DNA of 5,146 nt, taken from Candidatus Shapirobacteria bacterium UBA2283 (GTDB taxonomy: Bacteria; Patescibacteriota; Microgenomatia; UBA12405). The notes under the pieces were generated by a model. It had not been told where the DNA came from, made no database searches, and saw only the letters and a list, made by a program, of their open reading frames with translations. The stretch covers positions 1 through 5,146 of the forward strand of contig DDWP01000070.1 of assembly GCA_002345725.1 (NCBI GenBank). The letters run 5' to 3'. Shown here piece by piece: positions 1 through 4,759 of this stretch (the stretch's first letter is position 1; each line of letters begins with the position of its first letter). Position numbers and translations under genes: made by a program.

Positions 1-284
1 GGAGCCATCTTATTACATATCATCCCAGGCTTAGTCTCCACACATTTATCTCCACACCAGTCACACCTCACAGGCACTTCTTTTTCTACAATTGCACAAG
101 CACCATCTTGAAAAACACACGCCTTACCTTCTGGAGGAGCCAAAGCAATACAAGCCATATTTGGCTTAATTTCTCCACAGCTAGTTCCACACCATCCACA
201 ATTTGGAATAGGTGACAAAGCCAATGATTTTACCGGATACAATAAACCCCCAACCAACAACATCAACCAAAATGTTTTTCTCAT
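1..284 (-). CDS. Secreted cysteine-rich protein, 3' part missing
   Basis: The reading frame starts with ATG at 284 and is open for 94 codons to the window edge, so its C-terminus is not visible. Residues 1-22 look like a signal peptide: MRK, then a hydrophobic stretch, then a plausible cleavage site after Ser-Leu-Ala. The mature part has ten cysteines (29, 32, 36, 45, 56, 63, 74, 77, 81, 90). The pattern C-x2-C-x3-C-x8-C occurs twice with identical spacing, 45 residues apart (CGWCGTSCGEIKPNMAC, then CDWCGDKCVETKPGMIC), so the protein is built from a duplicated module sharing WCG and KP-x-M. Such a protein outside the membrane could be disulfide-bonded or metal-binding. I do not recognise a named family. 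It begins 9 bp after the upstream ATP-grasp gene, so it is probably the last visible gene of that operon. A role as substrate of the ligases is inference only. Confidence 0.75.
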   Translation of the reverse strand, partial: MRKTFWLMLLVGGLLYPVKSLALSPIPNCGWCGTSCGEIKPNMACIALAPPEGKACVFQDGACAIVEKEVPVRCDWCGDKCVETKPGMICNKMA

Positions 285-293
285 TACAATAAT

Positions 294-1208
294 CTAAGCT
301 TTTTTCAAAAACATTTCAACCACTAGTTTAGCCACATTTATCCCTGTCGACTTTTCAAAACCTTGAAATTGACACTGTCGATTAACTTCTAAAATATAAG
401 AAACATCATTTTCATCTTTCATAATATCCACACCACAATAATCAAGACCACATACCTTGGCTACTTTTTCAGCCAAATTTCTATCAGCTTCCGACAAATC
501 CCAAGGTTGGACCTCTCCACCCAAAGAAAAATTACTTCTAAATTCATCTCCTACCGCCGATCTCTTCATCGCCCCAATTGCCTTACCATCCAGCACTATA
601 ACTCTCAGGTCCCAACGGGTCGGCAAACACTTTTGCCACAAAAACATTCCCAAGTTCTTTTCCTGAATCTTGTTCGCCCATTTTTCTAATCTCTTTCCTG
701 AATCAAATTTCTTCACACTTTTACCCTGATATCCTTTTTCATGTTTAGCAATCGCCGGAAAACCCCAATCCCTTTCTATCTGAGATCTGAGATCTGATAT
801 CTGAGATCTTGTACATATCATCTTTGTCGGTACTATTGGTATTTCTTTTTCCAAAAATAATGCATGTTGACCAATTTTTCCCATTCTTGTCCAATTCAAA
901 TAACCCTCGTGGTTGGCACAAAATATTCCCTTTTCTCTTAAAATCCTAATTGCCATATTTCTTCCTTCGGTATATTTCCCCGACACTGTCCCGGCTACTC
1001 TAAACCACAACCCCAAAGTATTTTCCGCCGTTAATTCCTCTCCCTTTACAAAAACTCTCGGATTTTCATTATTTAAGTCAAAACTCAAATCTCGATATAA
1101 AGCTCTGTTAACCTCTACCCCTAATTTATTTGCCTCTGTTACCAACCGATCCACCTCAAACTGGCTTTGTCTAAGAGACATTGTGAAAGTTACAATTTTG
1201 GCTAACAT
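294..1208 (-). CDS. RimK-type ATP-grasp ligase (paralogue 2)
   Basis: 304 residues, close to the roughly 300 of RimK. ATP-grasp ligases activate a carboxylate as an acyl-phosphate and join it to an amine; RimK-type members commonly add glutamate or other amino acids. Visible features: a pre-ATP-grasp domain (about 1-125); PAIAKHEKGYQGKSV (151-165), with K155 as probable ATP-binding lysine; DLRVIVLDGKAIGAMKR (200-216); EFRSNFSLGG (222-231); and the metal-binding set D261 (GVD), E274 and N276 (LEVN). These match the Mg ligands of E. coli RimK, so the enzyme is probably active. Odd points: the hinge usually written QE reads QK (192-193), and after LEVN the usual SPGLEG is replaced by RQCQFQG. 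A heptamer DNA repeat encodes RSQISDLRSQI (134-144) just before the ATP-binding strand. It shares architecture and the QF-x-GF-xxx-TGI motif with the neighbour at 1278-2246, so the two are diverged paralogues. The substrate cannot be read from sequence. Confidence 0.87.
   Translation of the reverse strand: MLAKIVTFTMSLRQSQFEVDRLVTEANKLGVEVNRALYRDLSFDLNNENPRVFVKGEELTAENTLGLWFRVAGTVSGKYTEGRNMAIRILREKGIFCANHEGYLNWTRMGKIGQHALFLEKEIPIVPTKMICTRSQISDLRSQIERDWGFPAIAKHEKGYQGKSVKKFDSGKRLEKWANKIQEKNLGMFLWQKCLPTRWDLRVIVLDGKAIGAMKRSAVGDEFRSNFSLGGEVQPWDLSEADRNLAEKVAKVCGLDYCGVDIMKDENDVSYILEVNRQCQFQGFEKSTGINVAKLVVEMFLKKA
779..809. repeat. Heptamer tandem repeat inside ATP-grasp gene
   Basis: Four 7-bp units read TCTGAGA, TCTGAGA, TCTGATA, TCTGAGA, followed by TCT. 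On the coding (minus) strand they encode RSQISDLRSQI in frame. The array lies in the linker just ahead of the first ATP-grasp beta strand of the 294-1208 gene. It is unrelated in sequence to the AGACTTTT repeats elsewhere in the window but has the same 7-base unit length. Confidence 0.85.
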
Positions 1209-1222
1209 ATCTATTTATTTAA

Positions 1223-1228
1223 ATTATA
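1223..1228 (-). promoter_or_regulatory. Possible internal -10 box before second RimK-like gene
   Basis: On the minus strand TATAAT lies 14 bp upstream of the ATG at 1208, in the only sizeable gap (69 bp) of the operon. No good -35 is visible at 16-18 bp, and the surrounding sequence is very AT-rich, so a chance match is likely. If real, it would give the last two genes their own transcript with a very short leader. Confidence 0.22.
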
Positions 1229-1237
1229 ATTTTAGCC

Positions 1238-1274
1238 ATCCCGCATGATTTTGTGCAACAAAATCCATCGGGAT
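1238..1274. repeat. 37-bp imperfect palindrome (hairpin) between RimK-like genes
   Basis: The arms pair as ATCCCG/CGGGAT, ATG/CAT and ATTTTGT/ACAAAAT. That is 16 base pairs with one bulged C on each side and a GCA loop. It fills half of the 69-bp gap between the two RimK-like genes. Read along the minus (transcribed) strand it is followed by GGCTAAAATTATAA, not a T-run, so it is not a canonical intrinsic terminator for the operon. The near-symmetric form suggests a REP-like dispersed palindrome or an RNA processing or stability element. Confidence 0.7.
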
Positions 1275-1277
1275 AAC

Positions 1278-2246
1278 TCATTTTTTTAGCGATACTAAAT
1301 ATTTAACTATTTCTTTCGGTACATCTATCCCAGTAGCTTCCATGAAGCCTTTAAATTGTGGCCCTTTATTAACTTCCCATATCACCGGCCGACTCTTATC
1401 AAAATCTCTAAAAGCCACATCTACTCCCGCCACCGCCAACCCGCAAGCCTCAGTTGCTCTCACCGCCAACTGTTTTATTTCCTCGGGCAGATCAGCCACC
1501 TCCACACTTCCCCCAGCCGAGTAATTATTTCTAAATTCATCTTTATTTTGTGAGCTTCTCTTCATCACTCCCAACACTTTCTTCCCCAGCACCAGTACTC
1601 GATAGTCCCCATCATTAGGAATATATTCTTGCAACATATATCTCTTACCCTCTTCTGTCTCAGTCTTTCTCAGATCTCTCACCATCTCTTCCAGTTCTTC
1701 CAAATTATCTGCCTTAAACACTCTTGTCCCTCTATCCCCACCACTGCCTTTTATAATTACTGGCCACTTGTACGGGCGGACCGATGTGTCCGCCCCCATA
1801 GTCTCATACAAATACCATAGACTCCCATAAGTCGACCTTGGCACATCAATCCCTGCCTTTTTTAAGGCTAGCATTTGATAAGCCTTACACGCCATACTCG
1901 GCTTCCCCTTCTCTACTATCGGATCAACTATTTTTGGCTTTAGACTTTTAGACTTTAGACTTTCGACTATTAGATCCACTTCTTCCCAATGCTTCCCCGT
2001 TGTTCTGAAAAACAACACATCATAATCATTTATTTGTAACCATCCTTCGTTTTTTACCTTATCCTCAGTCCCGTCACTCAAGTTTCCTCTAATTTTTACT
2101 CTCAATTCTTCCGTATCAAAAGCCACTCTATTATAAGAGACCAGATCCAGCCTAACTCCTAGTTTCTTCGCCGCCTTTTTTAGCATTACTAAATGCTGAC
2201 TAATCTTCCCTCCAAAAAACACTGCTATTTTTGTTTGGTTCTTCAT
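1278..2246 (-). CDS. RimK-type ATP-grasp ligase (paralogue 1)
   Basis: 322 residues. Expected reaction: ATP-dependent amide bond formation between a carboxylate and an amino group in the cytoplasm. Visible features: pre-ATP-grasp domain (about 5-130, with a paired DVLFFRTTG); WPVIIKGSGGDRGTRV (161-176), with K166 and the glycine-rich loop; hinge QEY (206-208); DYRVLVLGKKVLGVMKR (214-230); EFRNNYSAGG (237-246); and D275, E291 and N293 as metal ligands. All catalytic positions are present, so it should be active. After EVN it reads KGPQFKGFMEATGI, where RimK has a SPGLEG-type segment; the neighbouring paralogue has a similar change. Two repeats sit inside the gene: SLKSKSLK (96-103) in the pre-ATP-grasp domain and GADTSVRPYK (151-160) just before the ATP-binding strand. 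It starts 1 bp after the stop of the fusion gene (TAA-T-ATG), so translation is probably coupled. It ends in TGA, which argues against UGA recoding. Confidence 0.88.
   Translation of the reverse strand: MKNQTKIAVFFGGKISQHLVMLKKAAKKLGVRLDLVSYNRVAFDTEELRVKIRGNLSDGTEDKVKNEGWLQINDYDVLFFRTTGKHWEEVDLIVESLKSKSLKPKIVDPIVEKGKPSMACKAYQMLALKKAGIDVPRSTYGSLWYLYETMGADTSVRPYKWPVIIKGSGGDRGTRVFKADNLEELEEMVRDLRKTETEEGKRYMLQEYIPNDGDYRVLVLGKKVLGVMKRSSQNKDEFRNNYSAGGSVEVADLPEEIKQLAVRATEACGLAVAGVDVAFRDFDKSRPVIWEVNKGPQFKGFMEATGIDVPKEIVKYLVSLKK
1774..1795. repeat. GC-rich perfect palindrome inserted in coding sequence
   Basis: GGGCGGAC and GTCCGCCC form a perfect 8-bp stem around the 6-base loop CGATGT. The element is far more GC-rich than the gene around it. 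On the minus strand it encodes most of GADTSVRPYK (residues 151-160 of the 1278-2246 ligase) in frame. From memory, palindromes with this translation are dispersed in many environmental bacterial genomes; I have not searched for copies. Only one copy is in this window. Confidence 0.75.
1938..1967. repeat. AGACTTTT-type repeat, copy 1, in ligase gene
   Basis: Reads CTTTAGACTTTTAGAC followed by TTTAGAC and a decayed TTTCGAC unit; units are 7 or 8 bases. On the coding strand it encodes SLKSKSLK in the pre-ATP-grasp domain of the 1278-2246 protein. It has the same orientation as the other four copies. Confidence 0.88.
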
Positions 2247-2247
2247 A

Positions 2248-3711
2248 TTATTTATTTTTTAATAATTTTGGTGCTTCTCCCTTTTTCAAGGGGAGATGCC
2301 CGCCTCCGGCGGGCAGAAGGGTTTTCGCACTAACTAAAAATCCTCCCAAATCTTTCCTGCCCAACAAAAATTTTGTCCTCAACTTTGATCTATCTGCCAC
2401 GTTTACTGCAGTCATCACCTTTTTACCATTTAACCAAAAGGTAACTCCCACCACCGGACGATCTCTATGCTTCCCCAAAGACGATCTATAGTTTCTATAA
2501 TATAGTACCTTCCCATCGCTTAGCAAACCCAGTTTATTGGCCAAAGTTCTATCTATTGAACTTCTAAATGCTCCAGTGTCTATTTTAGCCCTCACTTCCA
2601 CCACCCTATGTTTTCCTTTTTTAAGCACCGGACTCTTTTGCATCTCCGGCTTAAACCCTTTTGGAATCTTAACTTTAATTATTTCTATCGGTTCTACTGT
2701 CGTTATTTTTTCCTTTTGTTCCACCTTTTCAAAAAAACCTTCTCCAAACAGATATTTACACAAAGTCACTGCATGATCAATACTTCTTACCTCTATATCT
2801 CCCACTTTCTCCATTCTGTATTTCAACCCAGCTTTGTTGCATATCTGAATTGACAACCCTGGCCTAGCATTAACTTCTAGTACCACTGGCCCCTTATCTT
2901 TATCTAACACTACATCCACCCCCAAAAAACCCAAACCTGGAATAGCCTTTTGACATTTCACTGCTGTTTCTAATATTTCCTTCCACATTGGTATCTTAAT
3001 TCCATTTACCTTAATCAGCTTTTTTTTACCTATATCGTATATCTTACTAATTAAATCTCCCTTACCCTCCACCCCAAATGTAGTTATTCCTGTCGCCAAA
3101 TCTATCCCCAAGCCCATTGCTCCTTGTTGCAAGTTAGCTTTTCCACCACTTTTTGCCGTTGGTATCCTAAACATCGCCATCACCGGTACTTTGTTATATA
3201 CGATTACTCTAATATCCGGAGTACCCGATTTTGTTAACGATAAAAACATTGGATGAATCTTAATTCTCTCTTCAACTATCACCCCATCTTGTATACCGTG
3301 TAAACTATATTTACCCGACAATATTTCTCTACAATGCCCCTTCAAATCTTCCACTGTCATCTTCTCCCCATTCATCAGTTGAAATTTAATTTCCCCACTT
3401 TCAACTTTTAGACTTTTAGACTTTAGACTTTTTCTGATTATTATAATTCCATCTCCTCCGTAACCAGCCACCGGCTTTATTACAAAATTACCGTCTAATT
3501 CCTCCCAATTAAATTTCTCCACTTCAGCCCAACTTCTAAAACGTTTTATTAGTTTTGGCACCCCCACTTCTGCCTCAGTCAATATCTTTTTTGTTCTATA
3601 CTTACTATCAGCAATAGCTCTTCCCTCTGAACTGTTTTTTCTCAAAAATATCTTATTTCTCTCATTTATCGTCAAAAACTGATTATATTGTTTAAGATTT
3701 ATTCCAAACAT
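2248..3711 (-). CDS. ATP-grasp ligase (glutamate ligase-like) fused to RimB-like aspartyl protease domain
   Basis: 487 residues, two domains. Residues about 1-320 match the 'alpha-L-glutamate ligase-related' family (TIGR02291 type, from memory): FVIKPVAGYGGDGIIII (76-92, K79), HCREILSGKYSLHG (126-139), PDIRVIVYNKVPVMAMFR (165-182), GKANLQQGAMGLGIDLATG (190-208), GVDVVLD (264-270) and VLEVNARPGLSIQI (277-290), with D266, E279 and N281 as metal ligands. Residues about 365-463 match the RimB/Zn_protease (PF05618) retropepsin-like fold: AKIDTGAFRSSID (375-387) with catalytic-type D378-T-G, NVADRSKLRTKFLLGRKDL (437-455), then GGFLV. In Proteobacteria these domains are usually separate adjacent genes, so the fusion is notable. 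A charged linker (about 327-365) joins them. KSLKSKSLK (94-102) is a repeat insert, and residues after about 463 are encoded by palindromic repeats and probably are not native. No HExxH metal-protease motif is seen. The gene starts 8 bp after the membrane-protein gene. Confidence 0.88.
   Translation of the reverse strand: MFGINLKQYNQFLTINERNKIFLRKNSSEGRAIADSKYRTKKILTEAEVGVPKLIKRFRSWAEVEKFNWEELDGNFVIKPVAGYGGDGIIIIRKSLKSKSLKVESGEIKFQLMNGEKMTVEDLKGHCREILSGKYSLHGIQDGVIVEERIKIHPMFLSLTKSGTPDIRVIVYNKVPVMAMFRIPTAKSGGKANLQQGAMGLGIDLATGITTFGVEGKGDLISKIYDIGKKKLIKVNGIKIPMWKEILETAVKCQKAIPGLGFLGVDVVLDKDKGPVVLEVNARPGLSIQICNKAGLKYRMEKVGDIEVRSIDHAVTLCKYLFGEGFFEKVEQKEKITTVEPIEIIKVKIPKGFKPEMQKSPVLKKGKHRVVEVRAKIDTGAFRSSIDRTLANKLGLLSDGKVLYYRNYRSSLGKHRDRPVVGVTFWLNGKKVMTAVNVADRSKLRTKFLLGRKDLGGFLVSAKTLLPAGGGHLPLKKGEAPKLLKNK
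2276..2315. repeat. Two abutting palindromes encoding the C-terminal tail of the fusion protein
   Basis: The first hairpin (2276-2296) has TCTCCC paired with GGGAGA, extended inward by a T-G wobble and two T-A pairs, with loop TTC. The second (2297-2315) is a perfect TGCCCGCC/GGCGGGCA stem with loop TCC. The two touch without a spacer base. On the minus strand they supply much of the tail LPAGGGHLPLKKGEAPK of the 2248-3711 protein. There is no T-run on the transcribed strand after them, so they are not a standard terminator. They look like a composite dispersed element inserted near the original stop codon. Confidence 0.8.
3403..3433. repeat. AGACTTTT-type repeat, copy 2, in fusion gene
   Basis: Reads AACTTTTAGACTTTTAGAC followed by TTTAGAC and a T-run. 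On the coding strand it encodes KSLKSKSLK right after the glycine-rich loop strand (GIIIIR) of the ATP-grasp domain. It uses the same reading frame as the copy in the 1278-2246 gene. Confidence 0.88.
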
Positions 3712-3715
3712 ATTT

Positions 3716-3752
3716 AACTTTAGACTTTTAGACTTTTAGACTTTGGACTTTT
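3716..3752. repeat. AGACTTTT-type repeat, copy 3, supplies a stop codon
   Basis: Four to five 7/8-base units (TTTAGAC, TTTTAGAC twice, TTTGGAC) span the 3' end of the membrane-protein gene. On the minus strand they encode its last residues, KSPKSKSLKV, and then the stop TAA (3722-3720), which is itself part of a repeat unit. The remainder forms the 8-bp gap before the fusion gene's start codon. Confidence 0.88.
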
Positions 3753-4544
3753 CCTGATCGCTTTCTTAAATCTTCCAATCTCTGACAGTCTTATCCCTGT
3801 GTAATTACCAACAGCAAAATTAATCAATATACCAGCAAATAAAAACATCTCCGGGTACAACAACACCATTTCTTGCACCTCACGTATATCCATGATTACT
3901 GCCCCTAAGATAGCCAGAAGCAACGTACCAAACATCAGTTTCTTTGCTTCTTTTCTACTTTTAGCCAATTCAGTTCTCACAAATTCCTCAGTCAACAAAA
4001 TCATAAAAAGCATCGGGAACACCGACAATCTACTCACATCAAACACCCTCCAATAAGTTGAAGCCGATATTAATCCAAAAGTACCGATAGTAATCATCAT
4101 CAAATTTATTGATCTAGCTGGCCAAAAATGCAGTTTGAATCTTCGTAACAGTACATTACTAAATAAAGACGTTGCCAAGATCATCCCAAACAGCACCAAC
4201 CCCTCCACTATCCCAGTTGCCAAGAATGCTACAGCAATCATTGTCGGAGTAAATATCCCATACCCCATAAACCCAAACACATAATGCAATACCGACACCA
4301 CTGTTGCCACCAAAGGCAACATCAATAATAGTACTATCGTGTTTGCACCCACTCCTCTATCTACTGCTATCTCACTTGCTTTTCTCAAACTGTTCAGACC
4401 ATTCCAATTACCAACCCGATTATCTTTAACTACTTGTTCCAACGGGACATCAATCCACGGTTCATACGACCTAGCCCATATCTCTCTACCCGCCGCCAAA
4501 CCAGCTACCAACACCAAAGTTATCATTATCAAATATTTCCTCAT
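3720..4544 (-). CDS. 7TM membrane protein of the transglutaminase-associated family, lacking the transglutaminase domain
   Basis: 274 residues. Residues 4-19 form a hydrophobic N-terminal segment (signal peptide or anchor), followed by about 45 residues probably outside the cell. Then come about seven membrane segments: roughly 68-90, 95-113, 114-134, 144-162, 171-187, 203-219 and 229-246. Signature stretches MLPLVATVVSVLHYVFG (75-91), GYGIFTPTMIAVAFLATGIV (94-113), SVFPMLFMILLTEEFVRT (174-191) and NYTGIRLSEIGRF (247-259) match what I remember of 7TM_transglut (PF14402). Family members are usually about 500 residues with an inactive transglutaminase domain before the helices. Here only a short linker remains, so this is a reduced form. 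The family typically neighbours glutamate ligase-like and RimB-like genes, which fits the fusion gene 8 bp downstream. The exact function is not known; a membrane platform or transporter for the ligase product is inference. The last ten residues and the stop come from a repeat. It is the first gene of the operon and has no clear Shine-Dalgarno. Confidence 0.86.
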   Translation of the reverse strand: MRKYLIMITLVLVAGLAAGREIWARSYEPWIDVPLEQVVKDNRVGNWNGLNSLRKASEIAVDRGVGANTIVLLLMLPLVATVVSVLHYVFGFMGYGIFTPTMIAVAFLATGIVEGLVLFGMILATSLFSNVLLRRFKLHFWPARSINLMMITIGTFGLISASTYWRVFDVSRLSVFPMLFMILLTEEFVRTELAKSRKEAKKLMFGTLLLAILGAVIMDIREVQEMVLLYPEMFLFAGILINFAVGNYTGIRLSEIGRFKKAIRKSPKSKSLKV

Positions 4545-4560
4545 TTTGGGTATTTTTTCA

Positions 4561-4596
4561 AACTTTTAACTTTCAGACTTTATAGACTTTTAGACT
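4561..4596. repeat. AGACTTTT-type repeat, copy 4, in operon leader
   Basis: A degenerate array (AACTTTTAACTTTCAGAC, then TTTATAGAC, TTTTAGAC) lies between the predicted operon promoter and the start of the membrane-protein gene, so it would be transcribed as part of the 5' leader. Confidence 0.8.
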
Positions 4597-4609
4597 GAGA
4601 GAGTGGCGT

Positions 4610-4618
4610 ATTATAACA
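4610..4618 (-). promoter_or_regulatory. TG-extended -10 promoter for the five-gene operon
   Basis: On the minus strand the sequence reads TGTTATAAT, a perfect TATAAT with the extended -10 TG one base upstream. The best -35 candidate is TGGACT at a short 15-bp spacing (4 of 6 matches); extended -10 promoters often need little -35. Predicted start of transcription is near 4603, giving a leader of about 59 nt that contains repeat copy 4 and no obvious ribosome binding site. Confidence 0.55.
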
Positions 4619-4707
4619 TCATTTGCAACCAGTCCATAGCCAAAAGTTTTCCCATATTTATCGCCATTTTTTTCAATATTTTTTTCACACCTTTTTTATC
4701 TATTTAT

Positions 4708-4743
4708 ACTTTAGACTTTTGACTTTTAGACTTTTAACTTTTT
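4708..4743. repeat. AGACTTTT-type repeat, copy 5, upstream of pilin gene
   Basis: Reads ACTTTAGACTTTTGAC, then TTTTAGAC and TTTTAACTTTTT. It ends 4 bp before the TATAAT box of the plus-strand pilin gene, so the repeat occupies the -35 and spacer region of that promoter. Between copies 4 and 5 (4597-4707) there is AT-rich, T-tract-rich sequence without a convincing gene. Confidence 0.85.
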
Positions 4744-4753
4744 AAGGTATAAT
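4725..4753 (+). promoter_or_regulatory. Promoter of the pilin gene, leaderless transcript
   Basis: A perfect TATAAT (4748-4753) is followed after only 6 bp by the ATG at 4760, so transcription should begin at or next to the start codon. The -35 candidate TTTAGA (4725-4730, 17-bp spacer, 4 of 6 matches) is part of a repeat unit. A better hexamer, TTGACT (4719-4724), is also in the repeat but 23 bp away, too far for a standard promoter. Confidence 0.55.
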
Positions 4754-4759
4754 TCCCCT

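Noticed and set aside
1..1208. LysW/LysX-type amino acid biosynthesis (small Cys protein plus RimK-like ligase)
   Set aside because: LysW-type carriers are short cytoplasmic zinc-finger proteins with an acidic C-terminus. This protein has a signal peptide, ten cysteines in duplicated modules, and no visible acidic tail; no other lysine or arginine pathway gene is present.
1278..1280. UGA-as-glycine or tryptophan recoding, as in some Patescibacteria
   Set aside because: TGA serves as the natural stop of the 1278-2246 ligase right at the expected C-terminus, and tryptophans are TGG where conserved.
1238..1287. Intrinsic terminator for the plus strand (hairpin followed by seven T)
   Set aside because: There is no plus-strand gene upstream. 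The T-run is the complement of lysine codons at the end of the minus-strand ligase, and it starts 6 bases after the stem.
2276..2315. Terminator at the end of the ligase-protease fusion gene
   Set aside because: The hairpins lie inside the coding sequence, no T-run follows on the transcribed strand, and the next gene starts 1 bp after the stop codon.
2231..2853. Plus-strand open frames overlapping the fusion gene, and similar ones at 457-689, 913-1248, 1342-1820 and 4339-4569
   Set aside because: All are antisense to genes with clear family motifs. Their translations are low-complexity and show no recognisable domain or start signal.
2248..3711. Zinc metalloprotease function, as the family name Zn_protease might suggest
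   Set aside because: No HExxH or similar metal-binding motif is visible. The domain has the DTGA motif of the retropepsin fold, so an aspartyl-type or non-catalytic role is more likely.
1938..4743. CRISPR-like array from the AGACTTTT repeats
   Set aside because: Units are 7-8 bases, directly tandem within each copy, with no unique spacers of regular length, and copies lie inside genes.
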